A stretch of 64,000 nt of DNA from Plantago major (GCA_026545765.1 JAIFAC010000036.1:1-64000); one strand, 5' to 3'; positions 1-12,487 are shown, counted from the first letter of the stretch. The notes: generated from the sequence alone by a model not told the origin. Numbers and translations are program-made.

Positions 1-547
1 TGCTCTTCTTATGTAGGTAGTCTTTCATTATACAATTTCTCTTTTTCAAAAGAAATATAGAAAATTATGCACGTTATTGAATCATACGCATGTTAAAGAT
101 ATGTTGTAACTTGAATGGCAATAAAGTGATTAAATTCGTTACATCTTTTGATTAGGATATTAACTCTTCTTTTTATCCACTTCATATTTTACATACTCTT
201 TACAATTTTAATTTTAATCCACACTTACGATATAATGTCAATCCGTTAACTTATTACGGATACAACTGGTATTTTAGAAATATTACGTGAGGTATAAATG
301 TAAGCAGATAAATATGAAGTGTGAAAATATCATGTCGTAAAAATTATTAGCTTGTGAATCGAAAATGTATCAATAATTTCAAAACATCCTTTATTTGTTA
401 CGGCGAAAAGTGAGATCTGAAAAAAAAAGTGTTGATCGCTAATAGTAATGTTGATCGGAATGATCAACTAATCATGGCAAAAGTAGCATAAAATATATAG
501 TACTTTATAGTCTCGGCTCTCAAATAAAGTTAAATGATACTCTATAC
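1..547. other. AT-rich upstream region of unit 1
   Basis: No gene seen. In the other units the same stretch lies between the 5' end of a minus-strand transporter gene and the CACTA end, so it probably belongs to the distal promoter of a transporter copy just left of the window. It contains alternative forms of several CAG-containing words, for example TTGATCGGAATG at 451-462 where other units have TTGATGCAGAATG. Confidence 0.6.
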
Positions 548-840
548 CACTGAGAAATCCGGCATTTAGCGTGGTGATGGCGACGGATAGAATTCCGTGG
601 CTATAACGACGAATCGCTAATTTTAGTGACGAATGGAGCTCAATCGTCTCTAATCCGTAGCTAATTTAGCGACGGATGTTTTCCGTAGCTAAATAGCGAC
701 GGATAAAAATCGTCGTTATTTAGGAGCGGATATTTAATCCTAAATAAGTTGGCCGGATTAAAAAACAAAAATAAAATAAAATTGTAAATAGCGACGGATC
801 GCTATTTATTTAGCGACGGATAGCGATCCGTCGCTAAAAT
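548..840 (+). mobile_element. CACTA transposon terminus with subterminal repeats, unit 1
   Basis: A degraded CACTA end (CACTGAGAAATCCGGC here, CACTACAAGAAATCCGG in better copies) is followed by about 290 bp of direct and inverted AGCGACGGAT/ATCCGTCGCT words, as in the subterminal regions of plant En/Spm (CACTA) elements. No opposite terminus (TTCTTGTAGTG-like) was found in the unit, so this is a solo end or the remnant of a larger element. Confidence 0.75.
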
Positions 841-2274
841 CAATATCTTATCGGCTCCAGGAGAATCATTTCAGCGTGTTCTTCTTCTCTTCATTTCTTC
901 ATTAGCGATCTCTCTTTAGGCCAATCTACGTTAAAAGCCAATTTTGAGTCTTCTCGAAGCACATTAGGACAAGGAGCTCGTGTGGTCAACAAATTTCATC
1001 TTTTTCGACTAAATCGAAGGTATTTTGGCTAAAACCTAACTTTGCAAATTTGGGGATTTTGTTAATTTAAATAATTTGAGCAATTGCATGTTTATTGAAA
1101 GTATGTAGTAGTTAGTTAAGCTTATATTCGTGGTCGTTAACTTTGAGATGTTCAATTGATATATTGATTATGAATTTGGATTTTAGTATAATGTAAGATG
1201 TTTGGAAGTATGTAGGGTTGTTAATTTGATATTATCGTTTATGTAATAGGATTAGAATGATTTAGTTGAGTGTTTTGGAACCTTACTTGTTTTTCAAAAT
1301 TGAAATTTTGTTAATTTCTACTAATTAGATCAATTGTATGTTTATAGGAGCTATAGTATACTAGCTAGTTAACTTTGTGCAATTGATATATTGATTGTGA
1401 ATTTGTATTGCTAATTAGTATAATGTTAGGATGTTTGTCGTCGTAGTAATTTTGATTAAATTTATGCGGTTTGCCTAATCTTTGATGGGTTCGAATTGCC
1501 CCGAACTTTAAAATGCGTTGCTATGCCCTTATAAATGCTTTGCGATGTATCACATGCTTTGACTAATAAATATTCTGAAAATTGTACTTTAAAGTATAGC
1601 AACACATTTAAAAATTAAGAGCGTATTATCGTAACCTAACAAAATAAGAGAAAATCGTTCAATAGTCAAACTTTAAGAAGCACTTCTACGGTTAAAAATT
1701 AGAGTATTTGCCATGCGATTATAACCGATATCAATCCCTCCGATCACTTGAAATATTGTTGAGTGCTCGATTGAGTCTGATTCTTGAAAATCTCACAAAA
1801 TCTACCTCAAGACAACGGTGGCACCACCACTTTGCCGATCCGCCATCATCTCCGGCCAGCTATTTGCGGGTAAAAGTATTTTTCCTAATTGGTAACTTTT
1901 CCCCTTTATTTTGAAATTGATCATTTTGTGGCTGCAATTAGGGCTTTTAGGTTTCGATGTCTTCAATTGGATTGAAACCTAATTCAAATTCACTAAAATC
2001 CCATCTGAGATTGATTGGTTTTTGATTTTCTTGAATACTACTGCTTGTTTTCTTTCAGTTTGTGCAATTTGTCAACTAGATCATATATTATACCCCAAAT
2101 TCCATAAAGGGAAATTGGAGTGTTTGGTATTTGTTGCTATCGACTTTGCATAGAATAGTGATGTGAAGCATATTAGTTCACCTTTTGTTTGTTTGTATAT
2201 GAGTATCGAAGCTTTTTGTTTAATTTTGAATATTATTACGTTTTTGCAGTTGATAAGATACCGTTGTAGGTGAT
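841..2274 (+). other. Leader region of unit 1: internal duplication, MITE-like repeat, 5' UTR exon and intron
   Basis: No protein-coding region recognised. A pyrimidine-rich stretch at about 880-915 (TTCTTCTTCTCTTCATTTCT) looks like a 5' UTR and may belong to the CACTA element. It is followed by two related AT-rich blocks starting near 1052 and 1302, each with the word TTTTGTTAATTT. A candidate 5' UTR intron of the DNAJC17-like gene runs from GT at 1870 to CAG at 2249 (TTTTTGCAG acceptor). Confidence 0.5.
1488..1636. mobile_element. MITE-like inverted repeat, unit 1
   Basis: The left arm (GCCCCGAACTTTAAAATGCG-like) and the right arm (ACACATTTAAAAATTAAGAG-like) are imperfect reverse complements around a short AT-rich centre. 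There is no coding capacity. The copy is eroded; the arms are much clearer in units 5 and 6. Confidence 0.5.
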
Positions 2275-3472
2275 ATGGATATGGAGGTTGATCATTATCT
2301 TGTTTTGGGACTGCCGTCCGGTGAGGAAGGTGCCATGTTTTTGAGCAAGATATTCAGAAAGCTTATGGAGCAAAGGCGAGGGTGTTGCATCGGATAAGAG
2401 ACGGATGACCCTAATACACATACTGGGTTTCTAAAGCTTCAGACTTCCTATGAGGTTCTCAAGGATGAGAAGGCTAGGAAGTCATTTGATGATTACTTAG
2501 AGTGAAACGAGAGAAGCTTCAGCGACAATATCAACGCCAAGGGCAGAATGATTCTAAAGCGCGGGAAGATGATGTCTGATCTTGAAGAAAGGAGAGGTCT
2601 GCTTTGCTGTTGATCCAAACATGAAAGCTTCGAGAGGAGGAAGAGATGATCGCCCGGAAACTCAGGGACGAGATTGCTAGAATACGAGCTATGCACTCTA
2701 ACAAAATGGGAGATGTTTCAACTCCCTATAAGAAAAACACAGAAGCGAAGGAAGTGAATAAATCGAGTGGTGAAGGCAATGGATTGATAAAGATAAAACT
2801 CATAAAGTTTCCTGGGAGAAGAGTGGTGTAAACTACTGCGGCACAGAGATTGACAGAGATTTTAGAAATTTGGTCATGTTGAAGATGTATTAATCAGGAA
2901 GAAGAAAGGGTCTGCTTTTGTGGTAATGGCTTCAAAGGAAGCAGCGGTAGTATTCATAATTACATGTTAACATTGTTTTGTACTTCTTGCTGCTATGTTT
3001 TTGCTTTTGGTTTCTAAAGGAGATGTTTTGTTGGCAGGCTGCAAGTCTTGGCAACGTTTTGGGTGATATATCAAATCCTCTGCTAGTTTTACCTCTTCAA
3101 CCATCTTCATCACCTGCAGTATTCAGTGGAGAGAGAGAGCGAATCTGATGTTGCAAGAGAGAGCAATGTTGTTGGCGCGGATATAAGGCATTTGAAGAAT
3201 CTGTACTTGAAAAAATGAGAAAGGTAAGCAACTGTTCGACTTGTGTCTACTTAATCTAGATCTCATATATTATTAATCATTTGGTTGTTGGAAAGCATTT
3301 GGACTGCTGTGGAGCTGTTTGATTTTGGTATCTGAGAAAATACTGTTTAAAATGATTCGAGTTCTTTTGCTATTCTGTTTGGTTGATAAAATCTGAAATT
3401 CTAGCTATAATCTTTGACAATCCTCTAACTATGTAGTTTATTGACCAGGCTGCTGAGCGACAAAAGTCTTGA
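2275..3472 (+). pseudogene. DNAJC17: DNAJC17-like J-domain/RRM protein, unit 1 copy (broken)
   Basis: The family is a nuclear J-domain co-chaperone with an RNA-recognition motif; animal DNAJC17 associates with the spliceosome. In this array the intact form would be about 292 residues: J domain roughly 6-75 (HPD at 39-41), a charged helical linker and an RRM in the last part of exon 1. Exons here are 2275-2946, 3038-3223 and 3449-3472. The start MDMEVDHYLVLG and the end AAERQKS are readable. The frame is lost soon after residue 20, the HPD codons are disrupted (CATCGGATAAG instead of CATCCGGATAAG), and the intron 1 donor reads GTAGTA rather than GTAAGT. A further open piece at 2646-2831 keeps the MIARKLRDEIARIRAMHSNK segment. 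Not functional as given, but several lesions sit at CHG sites and may be consensus errors. Confidence 0.8.
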
Positions 3473-4308
3473 GAAAGCCAAATGTCGTATTTGGATGGAT
3501 GTTCAAAATGATCACACATAGAGATACAAGAATGTAATCGAAGTCAAGGATCAAACTTGGAGATACAAGCATGCATTATATATTTCCTTCTTTCTTAGTG
3601 GAAAATTGATGGTAGATGTAAATATCATCTGAGAAATGTGGAAGTTCAGTACATGGATTCTTGTTGTAGTCATTGGTTTGTAGAACTACTTTGTATTGTT
3701 ATAAGCTGCTAAAGGAATGAAATAGTAGAAATCTTGATTTCATACTGGATGTTAATGCAGATGTTTAGATATTTATTAGCTGTTCTTGTTGGATGCTGAA
3801 TTAGTTTTGGTCGAACTGGGTAAACGTTTGCAGTTACATTTCACCTACCTTTCGTCTTTCGTGTCCACTTTTCGGCCTCAAAATTCACTACAGGTGAGGT
3901 TTGGCATGGGATATTGGAAAAATTCCGATTTTGATTAAGAGATTTGCCCGATTCCAAATCTTCGGTGCCAATCTGGAACCTAGTTTACGGAACACTAGGT
4001 TGGCTCTTTCAAACTTCGACATAAGGACTTGTGTAAATCTAGTTTCAACACAAGTTAAGATTATGAGTTCTAATTTGCACATTCATGTTCATTGAGACTC
4101 ATACACAATAAGCTTAATTTAGTGTTTGAGCAGACAAAAGCTAGGAATAACCTGAAGAAAAATGCAAAGGGACAAATAGTAAAAAGTAAAAGTAAAACTA
4201 TATTCCATTTAGAAACGGTAAAAGGAAAGAAATACAAACAGTGAGTTGAAACAAAATAAAAGAAGCTGTTGCTACTTAAACATCTTACGAAAGAAAAAAA
4301 AAACAAGG
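3473..4308. other. Convergent spacer, unit 1
   Basis: Lies between the stop of the DNAJC17-like gene and the stop of the transporter gene, so it holds both 3' UTRs. No other gene seen. The antisense-looking open frames here are AT-rich and not conserved as proteins. Confidence 0.6.
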
Positions 4309-6029
4309 CTATCTTAGGTACTTGATTCACCATTGCCATCTCCTTCTTCTCATTGACTTCCATTTCATCTCTGAACTTCTTGTAGATGTCACTCCTGTAG
4401 TATTCCTTAGTCATGTACACAAGAAATAGCGAGGCAGTGCCCGAACAGGTTCGTGCAAGCAAGTACAATGAAAGGCGTTCTGTAGCATTGGCTACCGATA
4501 CATGTCAGCTCCTTCACCATTGTTCTCGTCAGCCCATTACTAGCGAGTTGCTTCAGTGCCTCATTGCCGTACAGTCTCCCAACTATCACCACGTTCATTA
4601 TGTATGATCCGAGGGCTAGCCAGCTGACCACAGTTGAAGAGAGTCGAATAGTACTTCAGACGAAAAGCTCTGATATGATGATGAACAGCAGCATTAGCTG
4701 GATACGAAGGAGAATCCGATGAGTAATGAAGCGATGTAGACTGAACTTGGGAAAGGGAAAGCAATCATAAGATCACCGATAGCTGGCAGGGCGAGGCGAA
4801 TGTCATCATCAGTGTTCTTGGCACTTTCCACTTCAGAAGCAGCTTTTCAGAGGCGAATCCGGAGAATACCCTGCCGAAGTAGTTCCATATGCTCACCAGA
4901 GAAACGAATGTGCTAATGGTCCGTTGTGGATAGCCTATGGATTCTCGATCTGGCCTATGTTATCGACTGCAGTCAAGCTGGAACCGAGCCCACAGAGCGT
5001 AGCCACGAAAAGAATGACCATGTCAATGCTTAACAGGGCCTGCAATATGGTATAATCTTCACCTCTTTTGACTTCTTAAATATGCTCTCGAAACAGCCTG
5101 TCTCAGCTGCTGGCTCTTCCTTTTGGGCTCTCTGGCAACTCCACGATTTCTGAATTTGAAACTACAACGGTGGTTGTTCCACAACAACAACTGAAGGAAC
5201 TTCTTGTGCTAGTTTCCTTCTCAAGTTCAATGTAGCTAATTTCTCTCTAACAGCAATCAACAATGGAAGAAACAGCAAGAAGCAAACACCAGTTGCACTT
5301 ATGTCATAATCAGCATGAGCGAAAGTAACATACTTCTGTGCAATAGTCAATCCCATCAAAACTAGAGCCATCACACCAGAGATAACCAGATACTCATGAA
5401 ACACCTTCACCTCATTCGTATGCCTCAAAATCTTCATGATCCGGATATTGATCACGAACAGAATCGAAATAACAACGGAAGCCACCCGATAAGCAAGATC
5501 AGCGACTTGCCATCGTTCCCATAACTTCGCCAAATATAGCTGTGTGAAAATCGCCCGCTCAGCCCCACAAACCCTTCATCAAACCAAGCAACATCCCTCT
5601 ACTCTCAGGAGAATTCTTAACACAAGTAATAAGCGACCCGTGTTGGCGAAATTCTGCAGTTAACCAATGCAGATGTCTGGCACATCTCCCAGACAGTAAA
5701 CTGTAATCTTTCCACTCACAGAAAGCCAGATCATGAAGTAGCCCACGAAATTCATAGCCGAACCGACCAGGAGCACAAACCACACGGGGTAACCTCGGCT
5801 ATGAGGCCGGACAAAACTCCAACGTTCGCTCCCAAGTCCTTGCAGGTACTCAGCAGGTTAAGCGTCGTCTAATCGTATCCGAGGGCCGATTTGATCACCT
5901 TAGAGTAGACACCGAAGAGGTAAGTTGCCCCGGCGCCTGCCATGATCAGGAGCAGGCGAACATCATGAACCGTCGTCCGTCAGGAGCTGCAGCATGAACC
6001 CATATGCCCAGTGCGTCCGGTTGAGCCAT
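4309..6029 (-). pseudogene. Nodulin-like MFS transporter, unit 1 copy (broken)
   Basis: Remnant of a ~585-residue, 12-helix membrane transporter of the plant nodulin-like major facilitator family; it resembles the Arabidopsis At2g39210 type as I recall it. The substrate is unknown. The start MAQP is placed at 6027-6029. The largest clean block, at 5162-5533, covers central helices ending in the VVVEQPP loop. There are many frame breaks, a CAG-to-TAG nonsense codon at 5869-5871 (shared with unit 2), and the usual final TAG at 4309-4311 is out of frame. Convergent with the DNAJC17-like gene. The most degraded transporter copy of the seven. Confidence 0.8.
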
Positions 6030-6928
6030 CCCATCCTTGCTTTCTTTTTCTGAGGCGGCAAAAATAGTTCAGTATTAATCACTTACACACGGTGTACAAC
6101 GAGCATAAGGGATGCTCAAACAAACGAGCAAACAAACGAACATAAAGGGATGATCAAAACTAATTAACAACCTCTATGTCACCGTAACAAGACTCCAAAT
6201 AGATCCTAGACGAGGAGAAAAATAGGTATGGATAGCAGTTTTGGAGAGGTTTAAATAATGGTGATGTAATATTTGATTAGTAGTAGTAGTAGTTTTTGGA
6301 TAGGATTAGTAAAAGATTATGTAACCGGATATAAATTACATACTAGAAATAGAGATTCAAGGAAAGTAGTCTTTGTGCTCAGAAGGTTGGTCTCTTCTTA
6401 TGTGAGTAGTCTTTCATGACTATACAATTTCTCTTTTTCGAAAATAGAAAATTATGCTGAATTATTGAATCATGCATGTTAAAGATATGTTGTAACTCGA
6501 ATGGCAATAAAGTGATTAAATTCGTTACATCTTTTACAGATTAGGATAATAACTCTTCTTTTTATCCACTTTACATATTTTCTGTACTCTTTACAATTTT
6601 ACAATTTTAATCCACCGGTATAATGTCAATCCGTTAACTTATTACTGATACTGTGGTATTTTAGAAATATTACGTGAGGAATGTAAGCGTGAGATAAATA
6701 TTAAGTGTAAAATATCATGTCAGCAAATATTATTAGCTTGTGAATAGAAAATGTATCAATAATTTCAAACATCACTGTTTGTTAAGCGAAAGGTCGGATC
6801 ACGAAAAAAGTGTTGATCGCTAATAGTAATGTTGATGCAGAATGATCAACTAATCATGGCAAAGTAGCATAAAATATATAGTACTTTATAGTCTCGGCTC
6901 TCAAATAAAGTTAAATGATACTCTATAT
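6030..6928. promoter_or_regulatory. Upstream region of the unit 1 transporter / start of unit 2
   Basis: For the minus-strand transporter this is the 5' region. A TATA-like TTTAAATA lies at 6250-6257, about 220 bp before the start codon. A conserved TTTTTTGCCGTCTCAG-like acceptor just upstream of the ATG in most units suggests a 5' UTR intron. A (TAG)5 run sits near 6278-6292. The unit boundary is at 6391. No gene seen. Confidence 0.4.
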
Positions 6929-7234
6929 CACTACAAGAAATCCGGCATTTAGCGGGGCGGTAGCGGATAGATTCCGTCGCTATTTAGCGACGAATCGCTA
7001 ATTTTAGTGACGGAATGGAGCTCAATCCGTCTCTAATCCGTCGCTACTTTAGCGACGGATGTTTTTCCGTCGCTAAATAGCGTCGGATCAAAAAATCCGT
7101 CGTTATTTAGGAACGGATATTTAATCCGTCCCTAAATAAGTTGACCGGATTAAAAAAAACAAAAAAATAAAATCAAAAGTGTAAATAGCGACGGATCGCT
7201 ATTTATTTAGCGACGGATAGCGATCCGTCGCTAA
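6929..7234 (+). mobile_element. CACTA transposon terminus with subterminal repeats, unit 2
   Basis: A clean terminus, CACTACAAGAAATCCGG, preceded by TAT, then alternating TAGCGACGGAT and ATCCGTCGCTA words. It carries the form with AGCGACGGATCGCTATTTA rather than the long perfect palindrome found in units 5-7. Confidence 0.82.
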
Positions 7235-8703
7235 AATCAATATACTATCGGCTCCAGCAGAATCATTTCTGCGCGTGTTCTTCTTCTCTTCATTTCTTCA
7301 TTCGCCAATCTCTCTTTCCCAAATCTCGGTTAATTCAGCCAATTTGAGTCTTCGAGCACATGGGACAAGGAGCTCGTGTGGTCAACAAATTTCATCTTTT
7401 TTCAGCTAAATCGAAGGTATTTTGGCTAAAACCCTAACTTTGCCAAATTTGGGGATTTTGTTAATTTCGACTAATTTGAGCAATTGCATGTTTATTGTAA
7501 GTATGTAGTAGTTAGTTAAGCTTATATTACGTAGTGCGTTAACTTTGAGATGTTCAATTGATATATTGATTGTGAATTTGGATTTTTAGTATAATGTAAG
7601 ATGTTTGGAAGTATGTAGGGTTGTTAATTTGATATTATCGTTTATGTAATAGGATTAGAATGATTTAGTTGAGTGTTTTGGAACCCTTACTTGTTTTCAA
7701 AATTGGGAATTTTGTTAATTTCTACTAATTAGATCAATTGTATGTTTATGGGAGCTATAGTATACTAGCTAGTTAACTTTGTGCAATTGATATATTGATT
7801 GTGAATTTGTATTGCCAATTAGTATAATGTTAGGATGTTTGTCAGTACGTAGTAATTTTGATTCGATTTGTGCGGTTTGCCTAATCTTTGATGGGTTCTG
7901 AATTGCCCGAACTTTAAAATCGTTCTATATGCCTTATAAATCTTTTCGTCGATGTGTATCGCGTCTTTATAATAAATATTAAAATTGTACTTTAAAGGCG
8001 TATATAGCACATTTAAAAATTAAAGCGTATGTATCATAACCTAACAAAAATAAGAGAAAATCGTTCAATAGTCAAACTTTAAGAGGCACTACTACGGTTA
8101 AAAATTAGAAGCTGTTTCCAGTGCGATTATAACAGATATCAATCCACTCCAGTCACTTGAAATATTGTTGAGCTGCTCCAGTTGAGTACAGTATTCTTGA
8201 AAATCTCCACAAAATCTACCTCCGGAGCAACCAGCGGCACCACCACTGCCGATCCGCCATCATCTCCGGCCAGCTATTTGCGGGTAAAGTATTTTTCCTA
8301 ATTGGTAACTTTTCCCCCTTTATTTTGAAATTGATCATTTTTGTGGCTGCAATTAGGGCTTTTAGGTTTCCGATGTCTTCAATTGGATTGAAACCTAATT
8401 CAAATTCACTAAAATCCCATCTGAGATTGATTGGTTTTTCGATTTTTCTTGAATGCTACTGCTTGTTTTCTTTCAGTTTGTAAGAAATTTGTCAACTAGA
8501 TCATATATTATGCCCCAAATTCCATAAAGGGGAAATTGGAGTGTTTGAGTATTTGTTGCTATCGACTTTGCGTAGAATAGGCGGTACAGAAGCATATTAG
8601 TTCACCTTTTGTTTGTTTGTATATGAGTATCAGGGGAAGCTTTTTGTTTAATTTTCGAATATTATTACGTTTTTGCAGTTGATAAGATACCGGTGTAGGT
8701 GAT
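7235..8703 (+). other. Leader region of unit 2
   Basis: AT-rich, no coding region recognised. It contains the duplicated TTTTGTTAATTT blocks, the MITE-like repeat, and a candidate 5' UTR intron from GT at 8284 to CAG at 8678, which precedes the DNAJC17-like start codon by 25 bp. Confidence 0.5.
7894..8041. mobile_element. MITE-like inverted repeat, unit 2
   Basis: Eroded copy of the short inverted repeat. The arms are recognisable by CCGAACTTTAAAATCG on the left and CACATTTAAAAATTAAAG on the right. The ends read GGTT and AACC. Confidence 0.5.
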
Positions 8704-9890
8704 ATGGATATGGAGGTTGATCATTATCTTGTTTTGGGACTGCCGTCCGGCGAGGAAGGTCCCATGTTTTCGGAGCAAGATATTCAGAAAGCTTATCGAG
8801 CAAAGGCGAGGGTGTTGCATCGGATAAGGACGGATGACCCTAATGCACATGCTGGGTTTCTAAAGCTTCAGACTTCCTATGAGGTTCTCAAGGATGAGAA
8901 GGCTAGGAAGTCATTTGATGATTACTTAGAGTGAAGCGAGAAGCTTCTGACAATATCAACGCCAAGGGCAGAATGATTCTAAGCGCAGGAAGATGATGTC
9001 TGATCTTGAAGAAAGGGAGAGGTCTGCTTTTGTTGTTGATCCAAACATGAAAGCTCGAGAGGAGGAAGAGATGATCCCCCGGAAACTCAGGGAGGAGATT
9101 GCTAGAATACGAGCTATGCACTTTAACAAAATGGGAGATGTTTCAACTCCCTATAAGAAAAACACAGAAGCGAAGGAAGTGAATAAATCGAGTGGTGAAG
9201 GCAATGGATTCGATAAAGATAAAACTCTTAAAGTTTCATGGGAGAAGAGTGGGTGTAAACTACACGGCTCAGAGATTGACAGAGATTTTGAGAAATTTGG
9301 TCATGTTGAAGATGTATTATTCAGGAAGAAGAAAGGGTCGGCTTTTGTGGTAATGGCTTCAAAGGAAGCAGCGGTAAGTATTCATAATTACATGTTAACA
9401 TTGTTTTGTACTTCTTGCTGCTATGTTTTTGCTTTTGGATTCTAAAGGAGTTGTTTTGTTGGCAGGCTGCAAGTCTTGTAGCGTTTTGGGTGATATATCA
9501 AATCCTCTTCTAGTTTACCTCTTCAACCATCTTCATCACCTGCAGTATTCAGTGCAGAGAGAGAGAGGCGAATCTGATGTTGCAAGAGAGAGCAATGTTG
9601 TTGGCGCGGATATAAGGCATTTGAAGAATCTGTACTTGAAAAAATGAGAAAGGTAAGCAACTGTTCGACATGTCTACTTAATCTAGATCTCATATATTAT
9701 TAATCATTAGGTTGTTGGAAAGCTTTTGGACTGCTGTGGAGCTGTTTGATTTTGGTATCTGAGAAAATTCTGTTTCAAATGATTCGAGTTCTTTTTGCTA
9801 TTCTGTTTCGGTTGATAAAAATCTGAAATTCTAGCTATAATCTTTGACAATCCTCTAGCTATGTCGTTTATTGACCAGGCTGCTGAATGA
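8704..9890 (+). pseudogene. DNAJC17: DNAJC17-like J-domain/RRM protein, unit 2 copy (broken)
   Basis: Exons 8704-9373, 9466-9652 and 9879-9890. The first 76 codons are open (MDMEVDHYLVLGLPSGEE...) and contain most of the J domain, but the catalytic HPD tripeptide reads HRI because of two missing bases around the CCGG sites. The frame then stops at YLE. A second open piece from 8993 runs through the linker (SDLEERERSAF, ARKLREEIARIRA) and RRM to the intron 1 donor. Exon 3 has CGA changed to TGA, which would drop the last four residues. The intron borders are good: GTAAGT at 9374 and GTAAGC at 9653. A product from this copy would lack a working J domain. Confidence 0.82.
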
Positions 9891-10741
9891 CAAAAGTCTT
9901 GAGAAAGCCAAATGTAGTATTTGGATGGATGTTGAAAATGATCAAACATAGAGATACAAGAATGCAATCGAAGTCTAGGATCAAACTTGGAGATACAAGA
10001 ATGCATTATATATTTCGCTTCTTTCTTAGTGGAAAATTGATGGTAGATGTAAAATATCATCTGAGAAATGTGGAAGTTCAGTACATGGATTCTTGTTGTA
10101 GTCATTGGTTTGTATAACTACTTTGTATTGTTATAAGCTGCTAAAGGGAATGAAATAGTAGAAATCTTGATTTCATACTGGATGTTGTGCAGATGTTTAG
10201 ATATTTATTAGTTGTTCTTGTTGGATGCTGAATTAGTTTTGGTCGAACTGGGTAGCGTTTGCAGTTACATTTCACCTACCTTTCGTCTTTCGTGTCCACT
10301 TTTGCCTCAAAATTCACTCTGGTGAGGTTTGGCATGGGATATAGGAAAAATTCCGATTTTGATTAAGAGATTAGCCCGATTCCAAATCTTCCAGTGCCAA
10401 TCTGGAACCTAGTTTCTGGAACACTAGGTTGGCTCTTTCAAACTACGACATAAGGACTTGTGTAAATCTAGTTTCAACACAAGTTAAGATTAGGAGTTCT
10501 AATTTGCACATTCATGTTCATTGAGACTCATACACAATAAGCTTAATTTAGTGTTTGAACAGACAAAATTGTAGGAATAACCTGAAGAAAAATGCAAAGG
10601 GACAAATAGTAAAAAGTAAAAGTAAAACTATATTCCATTTAGAAACCGGTAAAAGGAAAGAACTACAAACACTGAGTTGAAACAAAAATAAAAGAAACTG
10701 TTGCTACTTAAACATCTTACAGGAAGAAAAAAAAAACAAGG
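9891..10741. other. Convergent spacer, unit 2
   Basis: 3' UTR regions of the two genes. A short inverted repeat, CCTAG...CTAGG, surrounds TTTCTGGAACA near 10408-10428. Nothing else recognised. Confidence 0.55.
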
Positions 10742-12487
10742 CTATCTTTGTACTTGATTCACCATTGCCATCTCCTTCTTCTCATTGACTTCCATTTCAT
10801 CTCTGAACTTCTTGTAGATGTCACTCCTGTAGTATTCCTTAGTCCTGTACACAAGAATCAACGAGATGAGTGCCCCGAACAGGTTCGTGCAAGCAAGTAC
10901 AATGAAAGACGTTCTGTAGCATTGGCTACCGATACATGTCAGCTCCTTCACCATTGTTCTTGTCAGCCCTTTATTAGCGAGTTGCTTCAGTGCCTCATTG
11001 CCGTACAGTCTCCCAACTATCACCACGTTCATTATGTATGATCCGAGGGGGCTAGCCAGCTGACCACAGTTGAAGAGAGTCGAATAGTACTTCAGACCAA
11101 AAAGCTCTGATATGATGATGAACAGCAGCGTTAGCTGGATACCGAAGGAGAATCCGTTGAGTAATGAAGCGATGTAGACTGAACTTGGGAAAGGAAAGCA
11201 ATCATAAGATCACCGATAGCTGGCAGGGCGAGGCGAATGTCATCATCAGTGTTCTTGGCACTTTCCACTTCAGAAGCAGCTTTTCAGAGGCGAATCCGGA
11301 GAATACCCTGTCGAAGTATTTCCATATGCTCACCAGAGAAAAGAATGTGCTAATGGTCCGTTGTGGATAGCCTATGGATTCTCCGATCTGGCCTAAGTTA
11401 TCGACTGCAGTCAAGCTGGAACCGAGCCCACAGAACGTAGCCACGAAAAGAATGACCATGTCAATGCTTAACAGGGCCTCCAATATGGTATAATCTTCAC
11501 CTCTTTTTGACTTCTTAAATATGCTCTCGAAATAGCCTGTCTCAGCTGCTGGCTCTTCCTTCTTCGGGTTCTCTGGCAACTCCACGATTTCTGAATTTGA
11601 AACTACAACCGGTGGTTGTTCCACAACAACAGCTGAAGGAACTTGTTGTGTTAGTTTCCTTCTCAAGTTCCATGTAGCTAATTTCTCTCTAACAGTAATC
11701 AACAATGCAAGAAACAGCAAGAAACAAACACCAGTTGCACTTATGACATAATCAGCATGAGCGAAAGTAACATACTTCTGTGCAATAGTCAATCCCATCA
11801 AAACTAGAGCCATCACACCAGAGATAACCAGATACTGATGAAACACCTTCACCTCATTCGGATGCCTCGAAATCTTCATGATCCGGATATTGAACGAACA
11901 GAATCGAAATAACAGCCGGAAGCCACCCGATAAGCAAGATCAACGACTTGCCATCGTTCCCATAAATTGCCAAATAAAGCTGTGTGAAAATCGCCCCGCT
12001 CAGCCCCACAAACCCCTTCATCAAACCAAGCAACATCCCTCTACTCTCAGGAAAATTCTTAACACAAGTAACAAGCGACCCCGTGTTGGTGAAATTCTGC
12101 GAATTCGCACCAATGCAGTTGTACGCACACATCTCCCAGACAGTAGGCTTCTTAATCTTTCCACTCACAGAAAGCCAGATCATGAAGTAGCCCACGAAAT
12201 TCATGGCCGAACCGACCAGGAGCACAAACCACACCGGGGTAACCTCGGCTATGAGGCCGGACAAAACTCCAACGTTCGCTCCCAAGTCCTTGCAGGTACT
12301 CAGCAGGTTAAGCGTCGTCTAATCGTATCCGAGGGCCGAATTGATCACCTTAGAGTAGACACCGAAGAGGTAAGTTGCCCCGGCGCCTGCCATGATCAGG
12401 AACGAGGCGAACATCATGAACCATCGTCCCGTCAGGAACTGCAGCATGAACCCTGCGCCCGATGCGTCACGGTTGAGCCATCCCCAT
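10742..12487 (-). pseudogene. Nodulin-like MFS transporter, unit 2 copy (broken)
   Basis: Start codon at 12485-12487 (MGMAQP). The N-terminal part carries the CAG-to-TAG stop at 12319-12321 in the GYDQT motif, shared with unit 1. Three long clean blocks follow: 11854-12285 ([16 protein letters not shown] to the [10 protein letters not shown] helix), 11202-11879 (middle helices, the acidic/proline loop and GLGSSLTAVDNLGQIGES) and 10742-11032 (C-terminal part ending MVNQVQR). A two-base loss near 11890 separates the first two. The order of conserved blocks and the lack of splice sites support a single-exon gene. Confidence 0.85.

Larger units (their letters stand above)
1..6390. repeat. Tandem array unit 1 (CACTA end + DNAJC17-like + MFS transporter)
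   Basis: First copy of the ~6.4-kb unit. Its first bases (TCTTCTTATGTAGGTAGTC) match the motif that opens every later unit (TCTTCTTATGTGAGTAGTC), so the window edge happens to fall at my chosen unit boundary and the array probably continues to the left. This is one of the most indel-rich copies. Its transporter shares a nonsense codon with unit 2. Confidence 0.9.

Noticed and set aside
548-840. Satellite or CRISPR-like array of AGCGACGGAT words
   Set aside because: Spacing is irregular, orientation alternates, and the block is bounded by a CACTA terminus. This is the subterminal pattern of En/Spm-type transposons in a plant genome.
9707-10105. Minus-strand open frame antisense to DNAJC17 intron 2 and 3' UTR, recurring in several units
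   Set aside because: It recurs only because the units are repeats. It spans intron and UTR sequence, resembles no family, and varies in length.
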